The notes under the pieces are model-generated. The model was given only the letters and a program-made list of their open reading frames with translations. It did not search any database and had not been told where the DNA came from. Positions 23,650-32,346 of a stretch of DNA of 62,499 bases are shown here, piece by piece. The position numbers were made by a program, and so were the translations under genes. Every line of letters starts with the position of its first letter. Within the stretch, counting starts at the first letter, position 1. Location: assembly GCA_002433075.1 (NCBI GenBank), contig DJHM01000039.1, positions 1 to 62,499 of the forward strand, given 5' to 3'. The DNA comes from Latescibacteria bacterium UBA6620. GTDB taxonomy: Bacteria; Latescibacterota; UBA2968.

Positions 23650-25245
23650 GTGGGCGAATTGGAAAACCAGGATGGGCAGACGTTGGTTCGGGTTCAGGAT
23701 CCGGTCAAGCGTCCAGACACGTTGCGGGCGCGGTTGGCGGCGATGGCCTGGCGGGAAGGCACCTCGGCGTTCGTGACGAACGAGGTGCCGTTTTCGTATA
23801 GCGCGGGGCCTCTGCTTGCCAAGTCGATTGCCAGGCTGGTCTGCGACCGGGCACGGCGGGTGGAAGGAGACGTTCGCTTGATGGAGTTGGGGGCAGGCCT
23901 TGGTTACCTGTCCCGCCACGTGATGGACCGGCTCAAGGATGAATCGCCCGAGGTTTACGCACGGTGTCGGTTCGAGGTGACGGATGGTTCGAGCGATGTG
24001 GTGCGGGAGATCCAGGAGCGAGGGATTCTGGAGGCTCACGGGGATCGAGCCACGGCTCGGGTCGCGGATCTTCGAGACCCGTCGACGATCGCGGCGAGTC
24101 GTCCGCTCGTGGTGATGATGTCGTACCTGCTCGATTCGATCCCCCCCCGCGTCGTATCCGAGGAAGGGGAGGTCGAGATCGCGACTTCCATTTCGAGTGA
24201 AGCGACGCTTGCGGATACCTCTGAGTGGCCACCGCGATTCCTGACGGGAGACGCCCTGAGGGAGGTCCTGTCCGATGCTGAGGGGATGACAGTGCCGGTG
24301 GCGCGTCGGGCGGCAGGTCTTCTGGTAGAAGCTCCTCGATCGGGAGAGGTCAGCTTTCGGAACCAGCGGACGGACATCGTCGACCTGCTGGCGGATGTAC
24401 AGCGCAGCCTGCCCGATGAAGCGCTGATGCTGATCACGGACTTCGGTTACGCGGCCGAGAAAGCGTCGGGGCCGTTCGCCGAGATGACGACGGAATACGG
24501 GCTGTGTGCGTTCTGGGCCGTGTTCTTCTACGAGCTGGCGCTGGGTGTTCGTATAGCGGGGTACTCGGCGACGCTTCATCGGGGACACGAGGGCGGCACC
24601 CACACGATGGCGATCTACCATCCGTCCGAGGAAGCCCTCATCCGGGAGGCCTTCAAGTCCGCCTTCGACGATGTCGTCAGCGATCGGCCGGCGACCGTAC
24701 TCTACGCGCTCGAAGAGGACGCCGGGGCAGACGAGGTGCTGGCCGCCGTCGAGAAGATCGAGCGGACGATGGTGAGGGAAGAGGTCGACGCGTACGGGAA
24801 CCTGTCACGCTTCGTCCATCTTCTGTTGCCCTTTGGTCACGTACGGGAAGCGGAACGATATGCGCGACGCTGTTTCGACCTCTATCCGGAAATCGCGGCG
24901 CCGGAGGCGACCATCCTCGGGAGCCTGGTGGGACGTCAGGGGGATCTCGATCAGGCGAAGGACTGGTTCGAACGGGCGATCGAGATCGCTCCGGGATACG
25001 GACCCGGGCATCACGGGCTGGCGGGCGTGTGCCGGATGCAGGAGGCCTGGCCGGACTACCACGAGGCGATGCAACAATACATCAGGACGTGTGAGGGCGA
25101 TCTCTTTGCACCGATGTGGTCGATCGCACAATCGCTGAAGGGGACTTCGTTGAGTCGTGAGGCGAACGAGGCGAAGCAGTGGGTTCGGGAGGCGGCGAAG
25201 GAAGTGCCCTGGCTGGTGCCGGGTGAGGTGTGCTCGAAAGTGTGA
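23650..25245 (+). CDS. SAM-dependent methyltransferase (MidA/NDUFAF7-like) with C-terminal TPR
   Basis: The product is about 531 residues. The N-terminal two thirds carry a SAM site LMELGAGLGYLSRHV, then FEVTDGSSDVV and, later, LITDFGYAAEKASGP and HRGHEGGTHTM, an arrangement resembling the MidA/NDUFAF7 protein-arginine methyltransferase family. The last 130 residues or so contain TPR-like helices (GHVREAERYARRCFDLYPE, GDLDQAKDWFERAIEIAPG, GHHGLAGVCRMQEAWPD). The partner recognised by the TPRs is unknown. The start is uncertain: GTG 23650 is used, with TTG 23626 or TTG 23659 as alternatives. It converges on polB with an 10-base gap. Confidence 0.65.
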   Translation: MGELENQDGQTLVRVQDPVKRPDTLRARLAAMAWREGTSAFVTNEVPFSYSAGPLLAKSIARLVCDRARRVEGDVRLMELGAGLGYLSRHVMDRLKDESPEVYARCRFEVTDGSSDVVREIQERGILEAHGDRATARVADLRDPSTIAASRPLVVMMSYLLDSIPPRVVSEEGEVEIATSISSEATLADTSEWPPRFLTGDALREVLSDAEGMTVPVARRAAGLLVEAPRSGEVSFRNQRTDIVDLLADVQRSLPDEALMLITDFGYAAEKASGPFAEMTTEYGLCAFWAVFFYELALGVRIAGYSATLHRGHEGGTHTMAIYHPSEEALIREAFKSAFDDVVSDRPATVLYALEEDAGADEVLAAVEKIERTMVREEVDAYGNLSRFVHLLLPFGHVREAERYARRCFDLYPEIAAPEATILGSLVGRQGDLDQAKDWFERAIEIAPGYGPGHHGLAGVCRMQEAWPDYHEAMQQYIRTCEGDLFAPMWSIAQSLKGTSLSREANEAKQWVREAAKEVPWLVPGEVCSKV

Positions 25246-25255
25246 GTCGCTCCGA

Positions 25256-27634
25256 CTATATCTCCATTCCCGCGAAGAGGTTACGCTCGCCCGTCAGGAC
25301 CGCGTGGAGGTCGATCCCGCGTAGCTGTGCGACGGTGCTCGCGATCGGGGCGATCTGTTTCTGGACGTAGTGCTCGTAGTCGATCAGTGACGTGACTTTG
25401 GATGTCGGTTGAGGGCCCTCACGGGTCATCAGATAGTGGATGACACCACCGGGGTTCTTCAAGAGCCTGGCTGCCTTGACATGCGGCGGGCTCGATTTTG
25501 TGTACGCTTCGACATCCTTGCGGAGACCCTTCCTGTAGACGAGGTCGGCGTCGTGTTTTCCCCCGCGTACTTCGTCGATCCATTTCTGGATTCGTTCCTC
25601 GATTTCGTCATTGGGCGCGTCGGCGAACAGCATTCCGAACAGGTCGAGCTGCAGGTTGTGAGAGAGGTCGGTCCAGTCCCGCCGAACGGCCTCCATTCCG
25701 ACGATTTCGATCCGCTCCCGCCCTTCCTCCAGAAGTAATCCCGCGTATCCCTTGGCTCTTCCGCGGTCGACGTTTCCCCTCATTGGGGGCAGCAGGAGAC
25801 GCCGATAGTATTTCTCGAACTCCAACTCGAGTCTTGGTTCGATGTCGTAGGTTTTACGCAGGTGTTGTTCGAGGGCGTGATTCGCCTGAAGGCAGAGGTC
25901 GTTCACGACGGACCTGGCATCGGATTCGGATACGTCCTTTTCGAGCACGGGTTGTACGAAAACCGAGTCGGTGTCTCCGTAGAGGACCTTCGCTCCGGCG
26001 TCCTCGAGCCAGTGCTGGGTCCACCGGAGAATCTGGTGTCCGAACCCGGTGATGGCACCCGCAAGTTCGGGGGCGGCGAATCGGCACGCCGACGTGGCCA
26101 GTACGCCGTAGAACGAGTTCATCACGATCTTGTAAGTGTAGGAGGCCAGCTCGTCGCCCCTCGCCTTGGCCTCTTCGCGAGAGGTGAAGAACTGTCCGAG
26201 GAGGTCGGGCAGGATGCCGGGCGAGCGATCAAAACGGGCCCCGTTCGGTGCTTCGATGGGATCATCATCGATGACGTGAAGGGCGAGGGGGTCGATGTTG
26301 AAGGTTTGGATGATGGACGGATACAGGCTCTTGAAGTCGAACACGAAGACGTGGTCGTGGACTCCCGTTTGCGGGGGGACGATCATCCCTCCGGGGACGC
26401 CTCCGCGCTCCGCGGCGTCGGTACCGAGAGTGGGGGCGACGATTCCCCGGCTGTGGAGTCCAGTGATGTAGAGAAATTCGAACGCGCCGATGCTGCCCCA
26501 CGCGTTGTCGAGGGAGAGACCGGTCAAGGCGCTTCGACGAATCGTCAACGGAATCAGGCCTTCAGCGTCGAGGATGTCCCGGACGAGACGGCTGTCTTCG
26601 AGACAGTATTCGCAGAAGGCGGCACGGTCGTGGTCGAACGCGTCAAGGATGGTGTCGGGCATCGACGTATCGTCTTCGGGCTCGAGGGTCTTTCCCCTTC
26701 CGAGGAGTTCCCGGGCAACGGTGTCCAGACGGTAGTCGTCGAAGCGACGGGGGATGGCGCGGGCGAGTCGCATTGCGTCGACCGCCTGGCGGCCGGGGAT
26801 GATGACGCGGCTGCCGCCCCAACTCTGGCCACGACGCCTCCAGGCGGTGTCGCGTGTCCGCCCGAGGTTGAAGGCTTTCCCGAGGGCTCGGTACCTTTGC
26901 TCCAGGACGCGCAGGTCAAAGTCGACGACATTCCAGCCGGTGAGGATGTCCGGGTCCAGCACCTCGATCCGCTGACTGAGGGCGTCGAGCAGCGCGCCCT
27001 CATTGTCGTGTGCGAATGTGGTCGGCGCATCGGTGGGATCGGACCTGCCCACAACGTGTGCCTCTTCCAGCGGCTCGTAGCCCGCGCACGAGACGAGGGA
27101 AAAGGCGAGGACACTCGAAGCGTCCTGAAGCGTCTCGATGTCGAGTGCAACGACACGAATGTCGACCTCGACGTCGGCGGCCCGAAGTTCGGGGTTCGTG
27201 TATACTCGATCGACGCCGTCACCCTTGCGCGACGGGCCCTCGACCTCGATCCCCTGGCGGATCCGGCGGTCCATCAAGAAACGTCTGACCGGCGACACGT
27301 CGGCCTCGTAGGTGCGGATTCCGTCTTTCGCGAGGGCGTCGGACGCTTTCCGCAGCACGCCCAGGCGGTGGGAGACGATTTCCACCACCGCTTCGCCATC
27401 CATCGTGCGATACGTGTTCTCGACCGTAACGATCGAGGGATCGGATAGCCGAGGCTGTGACCGGTCGATATCGGATTGGCGGACGAAGAATCCCGGACGG
27501 TATCGATCGTCGACGAAGCCGAATGTGCCGCCGTCCTCGATGCGGCCGATGCCGAGGATGAGGAACCGATCGTCCCGCTGCTGATGGAACACGTGAACCA
27601 GGAAACCGCGGACGGAGTAAGGTTTGTCCGACAC
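25256..27634 (-). CDS. polB: DNA polymerase II (family B)
   Basis: A 792-residue family B polymerase, the length of E. coli Pol II, which works in translesion synthesis and replication restart. The 3'-5' exonuclease looks active: ALDIET (ExoI), GWNVVDFDLRVL (ExoII) and YCLEDSRLV (ExoIII). Polymerase motifs are intact: DFKSLYPSII (A), KIVMNSFYGVLA (B) and YGDTDSVF (C). TYEADVSPVRRFLMDR in the N-terminal domain is typical of Pol II. GTG 27634 starts one base after the stop of the TrpD-like gene upstream, so the two are coupled. No LexA-type operator could be seen before the pair. Confidence 0.95.
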   Translation of the reverse strand: MSDKPYSVRGFLVHVFHQQRDDRFLILGIGRIEDGGTFGFVDDRYRPGFFVRQSDIDRSQPRLSDPSIVTVENTYRTMDGEAVVEIVSHRLGVLRKASDALAKDGIRTYEADVSPVRRFLMDRRIRQGIEVEGPSRKGDGVDRVYTNPELRAADVEVDIRVVALDIETLQDASSVLAFSLVSCAGYEPLEEAHVVGRSDPTDAPTTFAHDNEGALLDALSQRIEVLDPDILTGWNVVDFDLRVLEQRYRALGKAFNLGRTRDTAWRRRGQSWGGSRVIIPGRQAVDAMRLARAIPRRFDDYRLDTVARELLGRGKTLEPEDDTSMPDTILDAFDHDRAAFCEYCLEDSRLVRDILDAEGLIPLTIRRSALTGLSLDNAWGSIGAFEFLYITGLHSRGIVAPTLGTDAAERGGVPGGMIVPPQTGVHDHVFVFDFKSLYPSIIQTFNIDPLALHVIDDDPIEAPNGARFDRSPGILPDLLGQFFTSREEAKARGDELASYTYKIVMNSFYGVLATSACRFAAPELAGAITGFGHQILRWTQHWLEDAGAKVLYGDTDSVFVQPVLEKDVSESDARSVVNDLCLQANHALEQHLRKTYDIEPRLELEFEKYYRRLLLPPMRGNVDRGRAKGYAGLLLEEGRERIEIVGMEAVRRDWTDLSHNLQLDLFGMLFADAPNDEIEERIQKWIDEVRGGKHDADLVYRKGLRKDVEAYTKSSPPHVKAARLLKNPGGVIHYLMTREGPQPTSKVTSLIDYEHYVQKQIAPIASTVAQLRGIDLHAVLTGERNLFAGMEI

Positions 27635-27635
27635 G

Positions 27636-29066
27636 TCAGAACGCTCGAGTGTGCTCGATGTAGGCGTCGAGTCGGCGCAGTGCATCCCCGGTTGCGATCG
27701 TCTCACGGACGTGTTCCACGGCGACGCCAGGATTCGGATCGTTGCCCAGAAGGACGTTGAGTGCGGCTGCGTTGAGTACGATGCGATCGAGGTTGGGGCC
27801 GGGCTCTCCGGAGAGCGCGTTACGACCCTCTTTTGCGAATGCCTCGGTCGTCACCCTGTCGGCTCGCGGACTGGCGTCGTAGCTGAATCCGTAGGCCGTC
27901 GGGTCGAGTGCTTCGGCAATTCGCTCGGCGCCACGAAAGCCTTCGACGTGGTTGACGCGGTGAAGTCCATCCTGTCGGGGGTCTCGGGGCCGAAGCGAAA
28001 ACTGGCTCGTTCCTTCCTCCCCCTTGACGAGCAGGCCGGCGTCGAGTCTTTCCTCCTGCATCAGCTTCAGATGAATGTGCTCGTAGCCAGGATGGTAGAA
28101 CCCGATGACGGCGATATTGCGGCGCGCCTGGAGCAACCGCTGCGCCTTCTCCGTGGCCGCCCAGGGGGGACGCTTCCCGATGTGGTGACGCAATTCGGCC
28201 GCCGCATACGCACGGGGTGCGAAGACGCGTTGGCTGACATACGCGAAACCCACTTCGGGATTTTCGATCAACCGAGCCGCTTGGGACAGACTCAGATCCA
28301 CCTCCGCGCCGGATGCTGAAAGGATGCCTTCTTCGGTGACACCAAATTTGGGCGGGAGCCGGTCGACGCCGTGAAGCAGGGAGCGATGATCCTGTGCAGC
28401 CCGAACCATTGCGACGAAGAGGGTGGGCTTGAAGAAACGGGCGCTGCCGTTGTAAGGCTCGCCGATGTGTGTGAGCGTATCGACGTTAACGGGCTGAACC
28501 ACCGACCGATCGAACACGGCGTCGAGATGGGCACAGAACTCCTCGTAGGTCTCGAGGTTCATCCGCTGACCGATCAGAAAGGCCGCGGCGAGTGCCGGAT
28601 GCGCATCGGGTGAGAGGACGGCTTCGGTTGCGGCTCGGGCCCGATCGTAATCGAGATTCCGGCCCAGCAGAATCTCCTGGAGTGCTCTGACGAGAGGGGT
28701 GTCGACCTCGTCGCGCACTGGCGGAGGACTGCCCGGGTCAAAGAGGAAGTCGTAAGGTGGGGGCAGAGCGGACAGGTCGGTTTCGCACCGCGAGACCGCG
28801 TGGCGCTCATCTTCGCTCCACCCCGTGGCATCGAGAAAGGAACGGCGAATCGACATCGCGGCCAAGAAACTCCCCACCTGCGCAGGGGACGCCATCGGTG
28901 CATCACCGGGCGCGTTGACGGAGGCGATTACCAGTCGAAGTACCTCGAGAGGATCGGGGCCGACGGAATTGGTGAGGGGCCTCGTCTGGTGAGGGCCCGT
29001 AGCGATTCTGCTCTGGGCCTCCAGAACCAGTGGATGAGGATCGGAGAGGGCTGTATGAGTCGTCAT
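27636..29066 (-). CDS. TrpD-like (anthranilate phosphoribosyltransferase-related) family 3 protein
   Basis: A 476-residue protein of the nucleoside phosphorylase/TrpD superfamily. The N-terminal helical domain is recognisable (VASFLAAMSIRR-like QVGSFLAAMSIRR), and the catalytic-domain landmarks YNGSARFFKPTLFVAMV and HGVDRLPPKFGVTEEGIL correspond to the region where TrpD binds PRPP and anthranilate. The canonical glycine-rich GxGGDGxxTFNIST loop is not conserved, so it is unlikely to be the tryptophan enzyme. E. coli YbiB (TrpD2) is a related DNA-binding protein in a LexA-controlled operon. The direct coupling to polB here makes a nucleic-acid role attractive, but that is inference. It begins at ATG 29066 after an AT-rich, promoter-like stretch. 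Confidence 0.7.
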   Translation of the reverse strand: MTTHTALSDPHPLVLEAQSRIATGPHQTRPLTNSVGPDPLEVLRLVIASVNAPGDAPMASPAQVGSFLAAMSIRRSFLDATGWSEDERHAVSRCETDLSALPPPYDFLFDPGSPPPVRDEVDTPLVRALQEILLGRNLDYDRARAATEAVLSPDAHPALAAAFLIGQRMNLETYEEFCAHLDAVFDRSVVQPVNVDTLTHIGEPYNGSARFFKPTLFVAMVRAAQDHRSLLHGVDRLPPKFGVTEEGILSASGAEVDLSLSQAARLIENPEVGFAYVSQRVFAPRAYAAAELRHHIGKRPPWAATEKAQRLLQARRNIAVIGFYHPGYEHIHLKLMQEERLDAGLLVKGEEGTSQFSLRPRDPRQDGLHRVNHVEGFRGAERIAEALDPTAYGFSYDASPRADRVTTEAFAKEGRNALSGEPGPNLDRIVLNAAALNVLLGNDPNPGVAVEHVRETIATGDALRRLDAYIEHTRAF

Positions 29067-29291
29067 AAAATCTTTTTCAACAATAAGTTATGGCTAATAT
29101 AGTTGGGGCGTTGAGGCTGTCAAGGCACTGTGATTCGGCGGGCTTGCTTTACTTCATTGTGGGTGGATGGTATCATTCTTTTCAGCCTTCCGCCTTCGCC
29201 CGGTGGGCGACGGAGACGGCGCGACAGGTCCGCCTTGGTATGTGAGAGGCGATGTGGGTGGTAGTGCTCGGTATTTGACAGGGAGTGATGT

Positions 29292-31478
29292 ATGAACGGC
29301 CCTCGTTTGGGGGATATGGCGTTCTTCAACGCGCTGGATCTGGACCGGCTGGGTTTGGAACCGGTAAGGTCCGCCGTGCTTCGGGCGGACTGGGACGCGG
29401 CGCGACGAGAATTTGTGCGCTACCTGAAAGCGCGTGAAAGACCCTTCTGGTTCGCCAACTGGAAGGATCGCAAAGACCCTCACCATCGATACGAAGTCGA
29501 ACTGGTCCGGGTCGGGGACGATGCGATCAGTCACGTGGACCTTAAGGCGGCCAGCAAGGCGGTAGACAATACGCTGACGAGTTGTGAGGTGGAGCACGCC
29601 TTCGGTCAGGAGATCACCTGGGAACTCAACCCCATCGATTATCGTGAGTGGACGTGGCAGCTGTCACGCCATCCCTTCTGGGTGACGCTGGGGCAGGCCT
29701 ACTGGAAGACGGGAGACGAGCGATTCGCACGGGCGTTCGTTCGACAGATGACCCATTGGGTCCTCAACGTGCTGGTGCCGGTCGGGGAGGACGGCAACGC
29801 GTGGAAGCACGATGCTCGAATGGGATCTCCGAATACCAACTGCTGGCGTACGATCGAATGCGGAATCCGGGCAGGCCAGACCTGGCCGTACGCGTTCTTC
29901 TATTTTCTGCCGTCCGCCGCGTTTACGGATGAAGCGGTCTGTCTGATGCTCAGAAGTATGGTGGAGCACGCCCGGCATCTTCTGCGGTGGCCGCAGACGG
30001 GAAACTGGCTGACGATGGAGGCCAACGGTCTCTACCATCTGGGTGTACTGTTTCCGGAGTTCAAGGAATCCGCCGAGTGGCGAAGAGTGGCGATGGAACG
30101 GCTTCACAAGGAGCTGGATACCCAGGTTTACCCGGACGGCGCGCAGGTCGAACTATCTTCCTCCTATCACCAGGTCAGTCTTCGCAACTTCGTGATGGCC
30201 TACAACCTGGGCCAGCTGAACGGGCAGCCGATCCCACCTGACTACGTGGAAAAGCTGGAACGGCTGTACGACTACGATCTGTATGTCGCGATGCCGAACC
30301 TCAAGATGCCGGCGCTGAACGACGGGGGATGGACGGATGTCCGGCCCTGGATGAAGAACGCGTTGGAGTTTTTCCCCGAACGGAAGGATTTCCAATGGGC
30401 GGCGAGTGAGGGAAACGAAGGAGAACGCCCATCCACGCTTTCGACGGCGTTTCCGTATGCCGGCCATTTTGTGATGCGGTCCGGTTGGGATGAGAAGGAT
30501 GCATATCTTCTGTTCGACGGAGGCCCATTCGGCTACGGCCACCAGCACGAGGACAAGTTGAACATCGTCGTCTATTCGGGGGGCCGGGTCCATCTTACCG
30601 ATCCAGGCAACTATCCCTACGATGACTCGAAATGGCGTCGATATGTACTGTCGACGAGGGCCCATAATACCGTGCTTGTCGACGGGCTCGAACAGAATCA
30701 GAGGGGTGGGGCCCCGGACGACTACATTGTCGACCGCCCATTACCTCACACGTGGGTAAGTGGAGAGGCGTTCGACTACGCCTCGGCGAGCTACGGGGAG
30801 GGCTACGGCGCGCAGAAGATGAAGAGTGTGACACACACGCGCGCGGTGCTTTTCGTGAAACCGGATATGTGGATCGTGACGGATATCCTTCGGGCGACGG
30901 ATGGGGCGACTCATCGATACGAGAGCCTTTTTCATCTGGATTCGGTCAAGGTGAATGTGGTCGGGAACGGGAGGAGCGTCGAGACCTGCAATCGGGACGC
31001 TGGCAATCTGGGCATCTATGGGCTGGTCCCCGAGCATACGAAGCTCGAAGTGGTGAGCGGCCAGGAGGAGCCGGTTGTGCAGGGTTGGATCCCAAGAGGA
31101 AAACCCTACGAATGCCAGCCCCTGCCGACGGCCGTTTACCGATCGGAGGGAGCGGGGACGACGTCGATGAGTTTCGTGCTGGCTCCGATCGCAGCTGGCG
31201 ACCTCTCGCCCATCAGCTATGCCGAACGGGTGAACGGTCGGGTTGGCGTTGAGGCGGGAAGGGCTCTCCTCAAGGATGGCAGGACCGTTCACTTCGCCGT
31301 GCGCGCCCCGGGGTCGGGTGACCCCGGCCTGGGTGGGTTTCGCTCCGATGGCGAGGCTCTCGTGGTCCTGGAAAGTGAGGAGGGGTTCGTGACCCACGTG
31401 ATGGATGTCAATGGGTCGGGGGTGATGCGAGACGGTCGCCCCGTTCGACCGGGCGACAGGGCGAACGGAGGGGGATGA
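29292..31478 (+). CDS. Heparinase II/III-family polysaccharide lyase
   Basis: A 728-residue protein. The (alpha/alpha) toroid half (about 60-390) contains NWLTMEANGLYHLGVLFPE and VELSSSYHQVSLRN, with candidate catalytic Tyr/His. The C-terminal beta-sandwich half begins with FDGGPFGYGHQHEDKLNIVVYSGGR, the conserved His-rich region of heparinase II/III-like lyases (PL12/15/17/21-type). They cleave uronic-acid-containing polysaccharides by beta-elimination. No signal peptide is seen (MNGPRLGDMAFFNAL), unusual for a lyase acting on polymers, so it may act on imported oligosaccharides. Its last codons overlap the amidohydrolase start (ATGATG at 31475), tying the two together. Confidence 0.85.
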   Translation: MNGPRLGDMAFFNALDLDRLGLEPVRSAVLRADWDAARREFVRYLKARERPFWFANWKDRKDPHHRYEVELVRVGDDAISHVDLKAASKAVDNTLTSCEVEHAFGQEITWELNPIDYREWTWQLSRHPFWVTLGQAYWKTGDERFARAFVRQMTHWVLNVLVPVGEDGNAWKHDARMGSPNTNCWRTIECGIRAGQTWPYAFFYFLPSAAFTDEAVCLMLRSMVEHARHLLRWPQTGNWLTMEANGLYHLGVLFPEFKESAEWRRVAMERLHKELDTQVYPDGAQVELSSSYHQVSLRNFVMAYNLGQLNGQPIPPDYVEKLERLYDYDLYVAMPNLKMPALNDGGWTDVRPWMKNALEFFPERKDFQWAASEGNEGERPSTLSTAFPYAGHFVMRSGWDEKDAYLLFDGGPFGYGHQHEDKLNIVVYSGGRVHLTDPGNYPYDDSKWRRYVLSTRAHNTVLVDGLEQNQRGGAPDDYIVDRPLPHTWVSGEAFDYASASYGEGYGAQKMKSVTHTRAVLFVKPDMWIVTDILRATDGATHRYESLFHLDSVKVNVVGNGRSVETCNRDAGNLGIYGLVPEHTKLEVVSGQEEPVVQGWIPRGKPYECQPLPTAVYRSEGAGTTSMSFVLAPIAAGDLSPISYAERVNGRVGVEAGRALLKDGRTVHFAVRAPGSGDPGLGGFRSDGEALVVLESEEGFVTHVMDVNGSGVMRDGRPVRPGDRANGGG

Positions 31479-32308
31479 TGGCGATCGTCGATACCCACGC
31501 ACACGTTTATCATCCGGACGAGTCCGTGTATCCGCTGATCGAACAACCCAGCCGTCCGCCGGAGGGCACGGGTACGGTCGATCATCTGGCGCAGAATATG
31601 AAAGAGGCGGGCGTCGAACGCGCCGTCCTCGTTCAGACGGGCTCGGCCTACCGGTGGGACAACCGTCTGCTGGCCGATTCTGCCCGCGAGAGCGCTTCAT
31701 GGGCGGTCGGTGTGTGCACGCTCGATCCGAGATCGGATGAGAGCCCGGCCATCCTGGCAGACCTGGCGACGAAACACAACGTTCGCGGGTTGAGGATGGA
31801 AGAAACGAAGGACGTACACCCCCTCTACTACCATCACGGCGCCGTCCGATTGTGGGAGGCGGCACGCGAGCTTGGGGTCGTGATCTGCGCCCACCTGAGG
31901 ACCAACCATCTCCCACAGCTTGCGGACCTGCTCTCCCGATATCCGGACGTGCCGGTGGTACTCGACCACGCGGCCTATCCCTCTGCAGCAGAAGGCGTCG
32001 ATTCGGAAACGGTGCGTGAGGTCTCGGCGCTGTCGCGCTTCGGTCATCTGCACGTCAAACTGACATTCGGGGTGACCGGATCGGATGCGACCTATCCGTT
32101 CGCGGACACGCATCCTATTCTGCACGCGATGATCGATGCGTTCGGCCCGGATCGGTGTATGTGGGGGTCGGATTTCCCGTGCGAGCATTGGTTGAAGAAG
32201 GCGACCTATGTCGAGCACCTCGATCTGGTGCGGGAGGCGCTTGGATTGTCTGACGCAGCCCGGACGGCGATTCTGGAAGAGACTCCTACCCGGCTGTGGT
32301 TCGAATGA
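31475..32308 (+). CDS. Amidohydrolase family 2 (TIM-barrel metal hydrolase)
   Basis: A 277-residue protein of the Amidohydro_2 family, which includes sugar lactonases and decarboxylases. Metal-ligand motifs: VDTHAHVYHP at the N-terminus, CAHLRTNHLP in the middle, VVLDHAAYPS and a C-terminal MWGSDFPCEHW. Starting at ATG 31475 or 31478, it overlaps the stop of the heparinase-like gene. In this context a lactonase acting on unsaturated uronate or sugar-acid products of the lyase is plausible; the family alone does not prove it. The following membrane gene starts 38 bases later in the same direction. Confidence 0.85.
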   Translation: MMAIVDTHAHVYHPDESVYPLIEQPSRPPEGTGTVDHLAQNMKEAGVERAVLVQTGSAYRWDNRLLADSARESASWAVGVCTLDPRSDESPAILADLATKHNVRGLRMEETKDVHPLYYHHGAVRLWEAARELGVVICAHLRTNHLPQLADLLSRYPDVPVVLDHAAYPSAAEGVDSETVREVSALSRFGHLHVKLTFGVTGSDATYPFADTHPILHAMIDAFGPDRCMWGSDFPCEHWLKKATYVEHLDLVREALGLSDAARTAILEETPTRLWFE

Positions 32309-32346
32309 TGTCGATTGGTCAGCGTAGAACGGCAGCCTGAACGGCT

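Noticed and set aside
25862..27448. 528-codon open frame on the + strand
   Set aside because: Antisense shadow of polB, which has all polymerase and exonuclease motifs on the other strand.
29067..29120. LexA box before the TrpD-like/polB pair
   Set aside because: Neither CTGT-N8-ACAG nor GAAC-N4-GTTC is present; only an AT-rich promoter-like stretch.
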